DNA from: Aureitalea sp. L0-47
GTDB taxonomy: Bacteria; Bacteroidota; Bacteroidia; Flavobacteriales; Flavobacteriaceae
Reading direction: 5' to 3'
Length of the DNA stretch: 64,000 nucleotides
Assembly (NCBI RefSeq): GCF_026126405.1
Contig: NZ_JAFMTQ010000003.1
Span: 1-64,000 of the forward strand
Part shown: one piece after another, positions 17,782-26,179 of the stretch
How the letters are laid out: every line of letters starts with the position of its first letter
How positions within the stretch are numbered: the first letter of the stretch is position 1
Translations under genes and position numbers: made by a program
Notes under the pieces: generated by a model
The model's input: the letters and a program-made list of their open reading frames with translations, nothing else
What the model was told of the DNA's origin: nothing
Databases searched by the model: none

Positions 17782-18205
17782 CGGAAAGTCATTCTTAAAC
17801 GGAGTGGCTTTTTTTTATTGACTGAAGTTAAGCCCGTGGTGGGCGTGGCGAGCAGGTGAAATTTGTAAACTGTGAAACACAAATTTCAGATGTGAACCGG
17901 GAATCCAAAACACTCCCATCTCCTACTCTCAAATTATTCTTAAATAGAGTGACTTTTTTTATTGCTGAAAGTTAAGCCCATGGTGGGCGTGGCGAGCAGG
18001 TGAAATTTGTAAAATGTGAAACACAAATTTCAGATGCGAGCCGGCAATCCAAAACACTCCCATCTCCTACTCTCAAATTATTCTTAAATAGAGTGACTTT
18101 TTTTATTGCTGAAAGTTAAGCCCGTGGTGGGCGTGGCGAGCAGGTGAAATTTGTAAACTGTGAAACACAAATTTCAGATGCGAGCCGGGAATTAACAACG
18201 CTCCC
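17766..18205 (+). repeat. Tandem 144-146-bp repeats seeded by the tRNA-Leu 3' end
   Basis: ACTCCCATCTC, part of the tRNA-Leu T-arm and acceptor, occurs at 17766 (inside the tRNA), again at 17912 and 18056, and as GCTCCCAT at 18200. Periods are 146, 144 and 144 bp. Each unit then has a decayed terminator hairpin (ATTCTTAAA...GAGTG.CTTTTTTT) and the AGCCCG..GGGCGTGGCGAGC hairpin element. Units 2 and 3 are nearly identical to each other and less so to unit 1. There is no open reading frame of note and no CRISPR-like unique spacers. Confidence 0.9.
17785..17816 (+). terminator. Terminator after tRNA-Leu
   Basis: AAAGTCATTC (17785-17794) pairs with GAGTGGCTTT (17802-17811) in a 10-bp stem with two or three G-U pairs, followed by T to 17816. 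Decayed copies of the same hairpin recur in each downstream repeat unit. Confidence 0.75.
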
Positions 18206-18415
18206 ATTTGGGGTTACGATTAGCCAGTCTCAAAAGGAGGGTCTCAAAGAATGAAAGTGTGTCTAATAGAATCTGAATCAAGTTCAGATTGACAAAAATC
18301 AAGCCCGCCATGACCTTCGGGCAGGTTCAGAATGACAATTGTTGAGCCCGTTTTGGGCGTGGCGAGCAGGTGAAAATCGTAATTTTTTGAACACGATTTT
18401 CAGAGGTGAACTGGC
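17830..18415 (+). repeat. Four copies of a structured repeat with a covarying stem
   Basis: Each copy has GCCCG-4nt-GGGCGTGG, then CGAGCAGGT, then a 9-bp stem-loop and an end of the type CAGA.G.GA.C.GG. Copies start near 17830, 17974, 18118 and 18344. In copies 1-3 the stem is GAAATTTGT/ACAAATTTC; in copy 4 it is GAAAATCGT/ACGATTTTC. Two base changes on one side are matched on the other, and the loop stays 12 nt ending in TGAAAC or TGAAC. Copy 4 lies outside the tandem array, so the element is mobile or independently kept. Strand is arbitrary. Confidence 0.85.
18270..18345. repeat. Dispersed palindromic repeat, copy A
   Basis: AATCTGAA-TCAAG-TTCAGATT (18270-18290) is an 8-bp-arm palindrome followed by GACA. 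The reverse complement of 18270-18293 occurs exactly (24 nt) at 23621-23644. Further on, GTTCAGAATGACAATT is shared with 23654-23668. A small GCCCG/CGGGC hairpin lies between. Confidence 0.75.
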
Positions 18416-18477
18416 TCATGACCTACCTTTATATCTGAAATAATCTGGTGAGTCTTCTAACTCCCGTAATTACTTTT

Positions 18478-18507
18478 TGTTTATTTTTTAGAAAACTTTA
18501 TTAAACA
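18478..18507. promoter_or_regulatory. Candidate operator upstream of the MerR-type gene
   Basis: TGTTTA (18478-18483), 18 nt, TAAACA (18502-18507). The same arms with the same 18-nt spacing occur before crtI (19485-19514), and the left flank TTTTGTTTA is shared too. A -7-like TACTTTAG follows at 18525-18532. This suggests that the regulator binds its own promoter and that of the pigment operon. Confidence 0.6.
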
Positions 18508-18550
18508 CTATTAGCATTTTTACGTACTTTAGTCCGTGAAAAATGCCGCT

Positions 18551-19462
18551 ATGAACGTCAAAACACAATTCAGTATCAAGGATTTGGAGAATCTGAGCAA
18601 CGTTAAGGCTCATACTATTCGGATCTGGGAGAAACGCTACAACCTACTTGAACCCAATCGTACAGAAACGAACATCCGTCAGTACGACCTCATTAATCTT
18701 AAGAAACTCCTGAACGTTACTTTTCTGTACAACGAGGGACTCAAGATCTCGAAAATCGCAAAGCTAAGTGAGAAGGAGATAAATAAGTTGGTTCTGGGAC
18801 ATGGAGAAGATAAAAAGGAAGCATACGCCTTAAATGCGTTGAAGTCGGCCATGCTGGATTTCGACACAAAACTATTCCTGGAAACATTCGATAATCTGTC
18901 CAAGACGAAATCGTTTCGGGAAATTTTCTTCGATGTCTTCATGCCACTGCTGAACGAAATAGGCGTATTATGGCAAACCGGGACCATCGATCCATCTCAC
19001 GAACGATTTATTTCAGAACTAATGAAACAACAGATCGTTCTGAATACTGAAAAAGTACAACGCAAAAAACCAACACAAACAAGTACTGTTTTCGCCCTAT
19101 ACCTTCCTTATGAAGAAATTCATGAGATCGGACTGCTATACGCAAACTATGAAGTTTTAAATGCTGGATTTAAAACGATATACCTCGGGAATAATATACC
19201 ACTGGATAGTCTGAAATTTGTGATCAAACACCATAAGAACATCACATTTATTTCGTACTTTACAGTTAAGCCCGATCGTCAAGGTTTGTTAGACTACATA
19301 AAGGAATTCAACAAAAAAATTAGTTCCGATCGTACTTACGACCTGTGGTTGATGGGCTACAAAACAACTGAATTGACAGGTGTGGAACTGGATAAGAACT
19401 TTACAGTATTTTCATCTTTGGCCGACTTCATTTCTAAGATCGAAACACTAAAAAAATCATAA
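18551..19462 (+). CDS. MerR-family regulator with cobalamin-binding-type domain (CarH/LitR-like)
   Basis: The 303-residue protein has an N-terminal MerR winged helix (FSIKDLENLSNVKAHTIRIW, then KRYNLLEPNRTETNIRQYD) and a C-terminal half that resembles the B12-binding module of CarH/LitR light-sensing repressors. It contains a W...SHE pair (W141, H150) and E.HEIG (H191, G194), where H191 aligns with the cobalt-ligating His of D/ExHxxG. I chose ATG 18551 (MNVKTQFS) over GTG 18536, because relatives start there and the -7-like box ends at 18532. It immediately precedes the crt operon and shares an operator-like repeat with it, so it is the likely repressor. Confidence 0.87.
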   Translation: MNVKTQFSIKDLENLSNVKAHTIRIWEKRYNLLEPNRTETNIRQYDLINLKKLLNVTFLYNEGLKISKIAKLSEKEINKLVLGHGEDKKEAYALNALKSAMLDFDTKLFLETFDNLSKTKSFREIFFDVFMPLLNEIGVLWQTGTIDPSHERFISELMKQQIVLNTEKVQRKKPTQTSTVFALYLPYEEIHEIGLLYANYEVLNAGFKTIYLGNNIPLDSLKFVIKHHKNITFISYFTVKPDRQGLLDYIKEFNKKISSDRTYDLWLMGYKTTELTGVELDKNFTVFSSLADFISKIETLKKS

Positions 19463-19478
19463 AAGACCTGACCTGTCG

Positions 19479-19520
19479 ATATTTTGTTTAATTATTTAAT
19501 ATGTTTGTTAAACAAAATAT
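19479..19520. promoter_or_regulatory. Candidate operator/promoter of the crt operon
   Basis: ATATTTTGTTTAA (19479-19491) and TTAAACAAAATAT (19508-19520) are perfect 13-bp inverted arms separated by 16 nt. A TATGTTTG -7 box lies in the spacer at 19500-19507. No TTG is found at the usual 17-23 nt; the nearest is 13 nt upstream. A protein on the repeat would cover the -7 box. The core TGTTTA-N18-TAAACA is the same as that before the regulator gene. Confidence 0.7.
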
Positions 19521-20976
19521 GAAAGACATTGCAGTCATAGGGTCCGGATTTTCCTCTTTAGCCGCCGCAGCTTACCTCGCGCAGGCAGGCAACAAGGTTA
19601 CTATTTATGAGAAAAATGACACCGTTGGTGGCAGGGCGCGCCAATTGAAGAAAGAGGGATTCACCTTCGACATAGGTCCAACATGGTACTGGATGCCAGA
19701 TGTGTTTGAGCGATTCTTTGGTGACTTTGGGAAGCATCCTTCCGATTACTATGAACTTATAAAACTCAACCCAGCCTATTCAGTATATTTTGGTGAGAAT
19801 GATTTCATCACTATCGAAGATAGCCTGGAAAAAATCTGTAAAGCTTTTGAAAAAGAAGAACCCGGGAGTTCTGTGAAATTGAAGAAATTCATGGATGAGG
19901 CCCTGGATAATTACAACATCGCCATCAAAGACCTCGTTTATAGGCCAGGAGTTTCTCCCCTGGAATTGGTAACACCAGCTACGGCTAAGAAGATCGGTCA
20001 GTTCTTCTCAACTATAAGCAAGGAAGTAAGAAAAGAGTTTAACAACCCACGACTCATATCCATACTCGAATTCCCGGTCCTGTTTCTGGGAGCGAAACCT
20101 TCAAATACGCCAGCTTTCTACAGTTTTATGAACTACGCCGACTTCGGTTTGGGAACCTTTCACCCTAAAGACGGTATGTATTCAGTGATAGAAGGTATGC
20201 GAGATCTTGCGGTATCACTGGGAGTGAAAATCCACACCAATGCTTCCGTGGAAAAAATCATTACCAATAACAAAACAGCACAAGGAATTAAAGTAAATGG
20301 AGAAGATATAAATGCCGATATAATCCTGAGTGGAGCAGACTACCATCATACCGAAACTTTGCTCGAGCCTAAACTAAGGCAGTATTCAGAATCATACTGG
20401 GATAAAAAAGTATTCGCTCCTTCCTCGCTGTTATTCTATGTAGGGTTCGACCATCCTATAAGAAATGTGGATCATCATACCCTATTTTTCGATGTGGATT
20501 TTGAAGAACACGCAAAAGCGATATACGACCAACCCGCATGGCCCGAAGAACCATTATTCTATGCCAGTTTCCCGTCGAAAACCGACGATTCTGCGGCACC
20601 AGCAGGGAAAGAAGCAGGAATTTTCCTGATTCCATTAGCTCCCGGGATAGAGGATACGCCCGAAATACGTGAAAAATATTTCGACAAAATTATGTCGAGA
20701 TTTGAATTACTAACAAGCCAAAAAGTTAAAAATTCTGTTATATTTAAGGAGTCTTTTTGCGTGAACGATTTCATTAGTGAATACAATTCCTACAAAGGGA
20801 ATGCGTACGGTCTCGCAAATACACTATTGCAAACGGCATTTTTAAGGCCTAAATTGAAAAGCAAGAAAGTGAAAAATCTATATTTTACAGGTCAGCTTTC
20901 AGTTCCGGGTCCCGGAGTACCACCATCGCTTATCTCTGGTAAATTGGTTGCTGGTTTAATTGAAAAAAACAATTGA
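19519..20976 (+). CDS. crtI: Phytoene desaturase
   Basis: CrtI removes hydrogens from phytoene stepwise to give lycopene, using FAD. The 485-residue protein has the N-terminal dinucleotide-binding fold DIAVIGSGFSSLAAAAYL with EKNDTVGGRAR, the FDIGPTWYWMPD segment, and the C-terminal bacterial-desaturase signature LYFTGQLSVPGPGVPPSLISG. I chose M at 19519 because an ATG at 19501 lies in the -7 box and operator; from 19519 the protein starts MKDIAVIGSG as in relatives. It is the first gene of a four-gene operon; crtB begins 2 bp after its stop. Confidence 0.95.
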   Translation: MKDIAVIGSGFSSLAAAAYLAQAGNKVTIYEKNDTVGGRARQLKKEGFTFDIGPTWYWMPDVFERFFGDFGKHPSDYYELIKLNPAYSVYFGENDFITIEDSLEKICKAFEKEEPGSSVKLKKFMDEALDNYNIAIKDLVYRPGVSPLELVTPATAKKIGQFFSTISKEVRKEFNNPRLISILEFPVLFLGAKPSNTPAFYSFMNYADFGLGTFHPKDGMYSVIEGMRDLAVSLGVKIHTNASVEKIITNNKTAQGIKVNGEDINADIILSGADYHHTETLLEPKLRQYSESYWDKKVFAPSSLLFYVGFDHPIRNVDHHTLFFDVDFEEHAKAIYDQPAWPEEPLFYASFPSKTDDSAAPAGKEAGIFLIPLAPGIEDTPEIREKYFDKIMSRFELLTSQKVKNSVIFKESFCVNDFISEYNSYKGNAYGLANTLLQTAFLRPKLKSKKVKNLYFTGQLSVPGPGVPPSLISGKLVAGLIEKNN

Positions 20977-20977
20977 T

Positions 20978-21820
20978 GTGAAAGCAATTTTCGACAATGT
21001 TTCAGAAAGTTGTAGTAAGAAGGTGACTAAAACATATAGCACCTCCTTTTCTATGGCAACCAAAATGCTTGCTCCTGCAATTCGGCAAGACATCTATAAT
21101 ATTTATGGATTTGTCCGGTTTGCAGATGAGATTGTGGACTCCTTCCACGATTACAACAAGGAAGAACTTTTTAGCAAATTTGAAGAGGATCTGAATTACG
21201 CCCTGGCAAATAAGATCAGTATGAACCCAATACTGAATTCTTTTCAGCACACGGTTCACAATTACAATATCGATAAAGAACTGATCGATTCATTCATGTC
21301 AAGTATGCGTTTGGACCTTACGAAGTCTGAATATCTTACCAACGAAGAATATCAACAATATATATACGGCTCGGCAGATGTAGTGGGATTGATGTGCCTG
21401 AAAGTTTTTGTAAAAGGAGATGCAGCGAAGTTTGAAGAATTAAAGGATGCTGCTATGAGTCTTGGATCAGCTTTTCAAAAAGTAAATTTCCTTCGCGACC
21501 TCAAGGCAGACTATGAGACGTTGAACAGAACGTATTTTCCTAATACCAACCTTTCGGCACTTGATGAAGATTCGAAAAAGAGGATCATCGAAGAGATCGA
21601 AGACGATTTTAGAAAAGGTTACCAGGGAATTCTTCTATTACCTGCTGAAGCGAAATTTGGTGTGTTTATCGCATATCGATACTATAAAAGACTGCTGAAA
21701 AAACTGGCTAAGACGCCAGCTATGGAAATTAAAAATAAGAGGATTCGGGTACCGAACTACGAAAAATTCGGACTGCTTACCCGAAGTTATGTAAAATATC
21801 AACTTAAACTAGTAAAGTAA
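20978..21820 (+). CDS. crtB: Phytoene synthase
   Basis: CrtB joins two geranylgeranyl diphosphates to phytoene. The 280-residue protein (counted from GTG 20978, MKAIFDNVSESC) carries both aspartate-rich signatures: FADEIVDSFHD and NFLRDLKADYE. STSFSMATKM near the start is the substrate-binding region. TTG 20960 is an alternative start that would overlap crtI by 17 bp; no ATG start is available because ATG 20976 runs into a stop. It belongs to the tight crtI-crtB-crtZ-cyclase unit. Confidence 0.95.
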   Translation: MKAIFDNVSESCSKKVTKTYSTSFSMATKMLAPAIRQDIYNIYGFVRFADEIVDSFHDYNKEELFSKFEEDLNYALANKISMNPILNSFQHTVHNYNIDKELIDSFMSSMRLDLTKSEYLTNEEYQQYIYGSADVVGLMCLKVFVKGDAAKFEELKDAAMSLGSAFQKVNFLRDLKADYETLNRTYFPNTNLSALDEDSKKRIIEEIEDDFRKGYQGILLLPAEAKFGVFIAYRYYKRLLKKLAKTPAMEIKNKRIRVPNYEKFGLLTRSYVKYQLKLVK

Positions 21821-21824
21821 TATC

Positions 21825-22274
21825 ATGGAAGTACTTCTTTGGATACTCATCTTTCTGGCAACATTTTGTATAATGGAATTTATGGCATGGTTTACCCATA
21901 AGTACATCATGCATGGTTTCCTTTGGGTATTGCACAAGGACCACCACAGAAAAGATCACGGAAGCTGGTGGGAGCGGAACGATGCATTCTTTATTTTCTA
22001 TGCTGCAGTAAGTATTAGCTGCTTTATCGCATGGGAATATTATGGGTTTTGGGCAGGTCTGCCTATAGGCTTGGGAATCTTTGCATACGGTGTAACTTAT
22101 TTCATGGTGCATGATATCTTCATCCACCAGCGTTTTAAAATGTTCCGCAATGCGAATAATTGGTACGCAAAAGGTATTCGAAGAGCCCATAAAATTCACC
22201 ACAAGCACCTTGGAAAAGACAAAGGAGAATGTTTTGGAATGCTCTTTCCTCCTTTGAAATATTTCAAGAAATAA
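21825..22274 (+). CDS. crtZ: Beta-carotene hydroxylase
   Basis: CrtZ adds hydroxyls at C3 and C3' of beta-carotene to give zeaxanthin; it is a membrane di-iron enzyme. The 149-residue protein shows the four histidine clusters: HKYIMH, HKDHHRKDHG, HDIFIH and HKIHHKH. Several hydrophobic segments separate them. Length fits the CrtZ type rather than the P450 type. The gene starts 4 bp after crtB. Confidence 0.94.
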   Translation: MEVLLWILIFLATFCIMEFMAWFTHKYIMHGFLWVLHKDHHRKDHGSWWERNDAFFIFYAAVSISCFIAWEYYGFWAGLPIGLGIFAYGVTYFMVHDIFIHQRFKMFRNANNWYAKGIRRAHKIHHKHLGKDKGECFGMLFPPLKYFKK

Positions 22275-22277
22275 CTA

Positions 22278-22979
22278 ATGAACTCCCTATACCTTTGGCT
22301 CAACATTGGTTCTATTAGTGTACCGTTATTATTTAGTTTCCATCCAAGACTGAAATTTTACAAGAAATGGAAATCCCTTTTCCTGGGAATCCTGGTAATG
22401 ATGGCCGTCTTCATTCCCTGGGATATTGTTTTTACTGAAAACAGCTTCTGGGGCTTTAATCCCGATTACTTAACAGGGTATTATTTACTCGGTCTACCAA
22501 TTGAAGAATGGATGTTCTTTATCTGTATACCTTACGCTTGTTTATTTACCCACTACGCCTTACTGGAGCTCTCTTCAAAATTTCGTTTTGGAGTATTGAC
22601 AACCAACATTATTATTGTTTCGTTGTTAACAGTGCTCATCATCACCTTATGGTACAACTATGATCGTTGGTACACTCTCACATGTTTCGTTTATGCATTA
22701 CTAATGTTAGGGATCGTACAGAGTTATAGGAAAGACTTATTGCGTAATTTCTTTGCTACGTATTTGGTAATCCTCATACCGTTTTTCCTGGTGAATGGAA
22801 TTCTTACCGGTTCCGGGATCGATGAGCAGGTGGTTTGGTACAATAACGATGAGAACTTGTCCCTGAGAATGCTAACTATTCCAGTAGAGGATACTATTTA
22901 TAACCTGGGGATGTTGCTTACGGTATATGTGGTAATGGAGGCGCTTGAAAAACGATCTGGTCGTAAAAAAATTACATAA
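22278..22979 (+). CDS. Lycopene cyclase, fused CrtYc-CrtYd (heterodimer-type) family
   Basis: The 233-residue membrane protein has two tandem lycopene-cyclase repeats. The first carries LPIEEWMFF near residue 75, the second IPVEDTIYNL near residue 205, both with the Glu that drives cyclisation. In Gram-positive bacteria and archaea these occur as separate CrtYc/CrtYd chains or a fusion; Bacteroidota often use a fused single chain. It supplies beta-carotene to CrtZ. It starts 3 bp after crtZ and converges with the TlpA-like gene. Confidence 0.92.
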   Translation: MNSLYLWLNIGSISVPLLFSFHPRLKFYKKWKSLFLGILVMMAVFIPWDIVFTENSFWGFNPDYLTGYYLLGLPIEEWMFFICIPYACLFTHYALLELSSKFRFGVLTTNIIIVSLLTVLIITLWYNYDRWYTLTCFVYALLMLGIVQSYRKDLLRNFFATYLVILIPFFLVNGILTGSGIDEQVVWYNNDENLSLRMLTIPVEDTIYNLGMLLTVYVVMEALEKRSGRKKIT

Positions 22980-22990
22980 TTCCAAACTGG

Positions 22991-23554
22991 TTACTCAGCC
23001 AACAGACTTCGCAGCAATTCTTTTACTTCATCACTGTCCCAACGGGCAACACCGGTCTTCTGAATAAGGATACTTCCATTCTTATCTATCACAAATGTGG
23101 TAGGAATCGTATTGACGCGAAGTTCAGCTGGAGGCCTTGCTGTCTCGAGATATATAGGTAGTTCGTATTCTTTCTTCTGAAGAAACCGTTCAATGATCTC
23201 AGGCTCTTCCGCAGAAACAAAATAGAAATCCACCTGATCACCTAGTTCATCGTACAGGTTTTGAAAATTTGGCAATTCGGCGATGCAGGGCGGACACCAG
23301 GTGGCCCAAAGATTTATTACCGCTACTTTGTTCTCAGACCTGCTTAGGTTTACGGCATCACCATTTAAAGTGCTGATCTGCCAGTTATAAGTGCTTAGTT
23401 CATTTATTTCTGAAGCATCCAATTCCGAAGGAGATGTCATGATCAACCGTTGGAAGAAGACCTTGATGGGAATCGAGGTCTGTGGCACAATGAGCAATCC
23501 CACCGCGATAACGATCAACAGATTGCTCCAATGTTTACGAAGAAATGGTTTCAT
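22991..23554 (-). CDS. TlpA-like thioredoxin-family protein
   Basis: The 187-residue protein has an N-terminal membrane anchor (about residues 9-27) and a TlpA/ResA-type thioredoxin fold with the redox motif WATWCPPC near residue 85 and TTFVIDKNG further on. It is predicted to face the periplasm and reduce or oxidise disulphides, perhaps for cytochrome maturation, although no cytochrome assembly genes are next to it. A nested palindrome lies upstream, between this gene and aconitase. Confidence 0.9.
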   Translation of the reverse strand: MKPFLRKHWSNLLIVIAVGLLIVPQTSIPIKVFFQRLIMTSPSELDASEINELSTYNWQISTLNGDAVNLSRSENKVAVINLWATWCPPCIAELPNFQNLYDELGDQVDFYFVSAEEPEIIERFLQKKEYELPIYLETARPPAELRVNTIPTTFVIDKNGSILIQKTGVARWDSDEVKELLRSLLAE

Positions 23555-23594
23555 GAATTATTCGTCAGAATCTCGAAAATGATCTTAAACAAAA

Positions 23595-23690
23595 GAGACT
23601 GTCTTCGCAAGAACAATGTTGTCAATCTGAACTTGATTCAGATTCTGAATTGAATTCAGAATGACAATTAAAGCATTTATAGACAGTCTC
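23595..23690. repeat. Nested imperfect palindrome (dispersed repeat, copy B)
   Basis: Outer arms GAGACTGTCT (23595-23604) and AGACAGTCTC (23681-23690) are perfect inverted repeats. Inside, 23619-23643 pairs with 23643-23667 imperfectly (about 20 of 25). The 24-bp segment 23621-23644 is the exact reverse complement of 18270-18293. It lies between aconitase (minus strand, 3' end at 23713) and the TlpA-like gene and could end or slow aconitase transcription, although it has no long T-run. Confidence 0.8.
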
Positions 23691-23712
23691 GTTGATATTC
23701 GAAAGTACCTGG

Positions 23713-25977
23713 TTAAGCATTCTGCTTTTTGATCAGGTTCAAGGCCGAACCTTCACGATACCATTCGATCTGTGCGTCGTTGTAGGTGTGATTAACCTTG
23801 ATCGTGTCCTTACTTCCATCTGCGTGCACTACTTCAATAGTTAACGGTTTACCCGCTGAGAAATCGGCAATGTCAACAAAGTTGAAAGTATCGTCTTCCT
23901 GGATAAGGTCGTAATCGCTCTCGTTCGCAAACGTAAGCCCCAGCATACCTTGTTTCTTCAGGTTTGTTTCGTGAATTCTGGCAAAAGATTTCACAAGCAC
24001 GGCAGCAACACCTAAATGACGTGGTTGCATGGCAGCATGCTCTCTGGACGATCCTTCACCATAGTTATGATCTCCCACAACAATGGTTCGGATACCTGCG
24101 GCTTTGTATGCGCGCTGTGTATCCGGCACACCTCCGTATTCACCATCCAGTTGATTCTTTACGAAATTCGTTTTCTTATTGAAAGCATTAACCGCTCCGA
24201 TAAGAGTGTTATTTGCAATGTTGTCCAGGTGACCTCTGAATCGTAACCACGGACCGGCCATGGAGATATGGTCTGTTGTACACTTTCCGAAAGCCTTGAT
24301 CAACAGTTTTACACCTTGTAATTCTTCGTCCTTTATTGGCTCAAAAGGTGTAAGTAATTGTATGCGCTCACTAGTAGGGTTCACAACAACATTCACATGA
24401 CTTCCGTCTGCATCCGGCTCTATATAACCAGCATCCTCCACGTCGAATCCATTTGGAGGTAGTTCAATTCCCCTTGGCTCGTCTAGCTTTACTTCATCTC
24501 CATCCTCATTGATAAGGGTATCATTCATTGGGTCGAAATCAAGTCGTCCGGAAATTGCGATGGCCGCTACCATTTCGGGAGATCCTACGAAGGCATGGGT
24601 ATTCGGGTTACCATCGGCTCGCTTCGAGAAGTTTCGGTTGAAAGAGTGAACGATGGTATTTTTCTCATCTCCAAGTACATCACTTCGGTCCCACTGACCA
24701 ATACAGGGTCCACAAGCATTGGTGAATATGGTCGCTCCAAGGTTTTCAAAAACTTCCAGAAGTCCGTCCCTTTCGGCCGTGTAGCGAATTTGCTCCGATC
24801 CCGGGTTAATTCCGAAGTCACTCTTCGGTCTCAATTTCTTATCTATGGCTTGCTGTGCAATGGAAGCTGCGCGTGTAAGATCCTCATAAGAGGAGTTGGT
24901 ACACGAACCGATCAATCCCCACATCACATTAATTGGCCAGTCGTTAGCACGGGCTTTCTCACCCAACTCACCTACTGGCGTAGCCAGATCCGGAGTGAAA
25001 GGCCCATTCAGGTGTGGACGAAGCTCCGATAGGTTAATCTCTATCACCTGGTCGAAATATTGCTCAGGGTTCTCATATACTTCCGGATCCCCGGTAAGAT
25101 ATTCTCTAATTTTGTTGGCCTCATCGGCGATCTCTTCTCTTTCTGTGGCACGAAGGAATCGCTCCATGGCATCATCATATCCAAAGGTCGATGTGGTCGC
25201 CCCTATCTCAGCACCCATATTACAGATAGTTCCTTTCCCAGTACAGGAAAGATTCTTGGCTCCCGGTCCAAAATATTCAACTATAGCTCCGGTTCCTCCT
25301 TTAACTGTTAGAATTCCTGCTACTTTCAGGATCACATCTTTAGAAGCGGTCCATCCGTTCAATTCCCCGGTTAGTTTAACACCAATAAGTTTAGGGAATT
25401 TAAGTTCCCACGGCATACCGGCCATTACATCCACCGCATCTGCACCTCCAACTCCAACAGCCACCATTCCCAGTCCGCCGGCATTTACTGTGTGCGAATC
25501 CGTTCCTATCATCATTCCTCCCGGAAAGGCATAATTTTCAAGTACTACCTGGTGGATGATCCCGGCTCCCGGTTTCCAGAAACCAATACCGTATTTGTTA
25601 GATACTGATTCAAGAAAATTGAATACTTCACTACTGGTATCATTCGCACGCTGAAGATCGGCCGATGCTCCTTCTTTTGCCTGGATCAGGTGATCGCAAT
25701 GTACCGTAGTTGGAACAGCTACTTTATCCTTTCCGGCCTGCATGAATTGTAGTAAGGCCATCTGGGCAGTCGCATCCTGACAAGCGATACGATCTGGTGC
25801 GAAATCCACATAATCTTTACCCCTGTCAAAAGCCTGGTTCGGTGTTCCATCCCAAAGGTGAGAATACAGAATTTTCTCTGCCAGAGTTAAAGGTTTACCC
25901 ACAATCTCCCGCGCTTTATCAACTCGTGCCGGTAATTGGGCGTATACTTTTTTGATCATGTCAATGTCGAATGCCAT
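23713..25977 (-). CDS. acn: Aconitate hydratase
   Basis: Aconitase isomerises citrate to isocitrate in the TCA cycle, using a 4Fe-4S cluster. The 754-residue protein is of the mitochondrial/bacterial AcnA-like size. It has the cluster cysteines in [11 protein letters not shown] and [13 protein letters not shown], the HDxxG-type loop in [23 protein letters not shown], and the C-terminal swivel-domain motif [16 protein letters not shown]. It is preceded by an AT-rich 202-bp gap, and a TACTTTCG -7-like box lies on the minus strand near 26045. Confidence 0.97.
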   Translation of the reverse strand: MAFDIDMIKKVYAQLPARVDKAREIVGKPLTLAEKILYSHLWDGTPNQAFDRGKDYVDFAPDRIACQDATAQMALLQFMQAGKDKVAVPTTVHCDHLIQAKEGASADLQRANDTSSEVFNFLESVSNKYGIGFWKPGAGIIHQVVLENYAFPGGMMIGTDSHTVNAGGLGMVAVGVGGADAVDVMAGMPWELKFPKLIGVKLTGELNGWTASKDVILKVAGILTVKGGTGAIVEYFGPGAKNLSCTGKGTICNMGAEIGATTSTFGYDDAMERFLRATEREEIADEANKIREYLTGDPEVYENPEQYFDQVIEINLSELRPHLNGPFTPDLATPVGELGEKARANDWPINVMWGLIGSCTNSSYEDLTRAASIAQQAIDKKLRPKSDFGINPGSEQIRYTAERDGLLEVFENLGATIFTNACGPCIGQWDRSDVLGDEKNTIVHSFNRNFSKRADGNPNTHAFVGSPEMVAAIAISGRLDFDPMNDTLINEDGDEVKLDEPRGIELPPNGFDVEDAGYIEPDADGSHVNVVVNPTSERIQLLTPFEPIKDEELQGVKLLIKAFGKCTTDHISMAGPWLRFRGHLDNIANNTLIGAVNAFNKKTNFVKNQLDGEYGGVPDTQRAYKAAGIRTIVVGDHNYGEGSSREHAAMQPRHLGVAAVLVKSFARIHETNLKKQGMLGLTFANESDYDLIQEDDTFNFVDIADFSAGKPLTIEVVHADGSKDTIKVNHTYNDAQIEWYREGSALNLIKKQNA

Positions 25978-26179
25978 AGTGTAATTTTTTTGGTTTTGAA
26001 TGTGCTCCTATCCTCTGATAAGTAATTCAGCGAACAGCGTTGCGAAAGTACAAAATTTTAAAATAATTTTAAAATGCTTAGCGAAACCGCATTTTTAATA
26101 AATATAATTCTTAAAATATCAATTTTTATTGAATTATCTTGAATACTATTCAATTTTTGATGCCAATTATTGATAAATT

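Noticed and set aside
17670-17882. 70-codon open frame over tRNA-Leu
   Set aside because: It is antisense to a confident tRNA gene and its terminator.
17766-18205. CRISPR-like array beside the tRNAs
   Set aside because: Units are 144-146 bp and contiguous, with no short repeat and unique spacers, and no cas genes are near.
24896-25534. 212-codon open frame on the plus strand
   Set aside because: It lies wholly antisense to aconitase, has a serine/proline-rich composition typical of an antisense frame, and shows no domain.
25978-26179. AT-rich gap between aconitase and the acyltransferase as a hidden gene or hairpin
   Set aside because: Only weak ATTGAAT/ATTCAAT pairing and no open frame; apart from a possible aconitase promoter, nothing supported.
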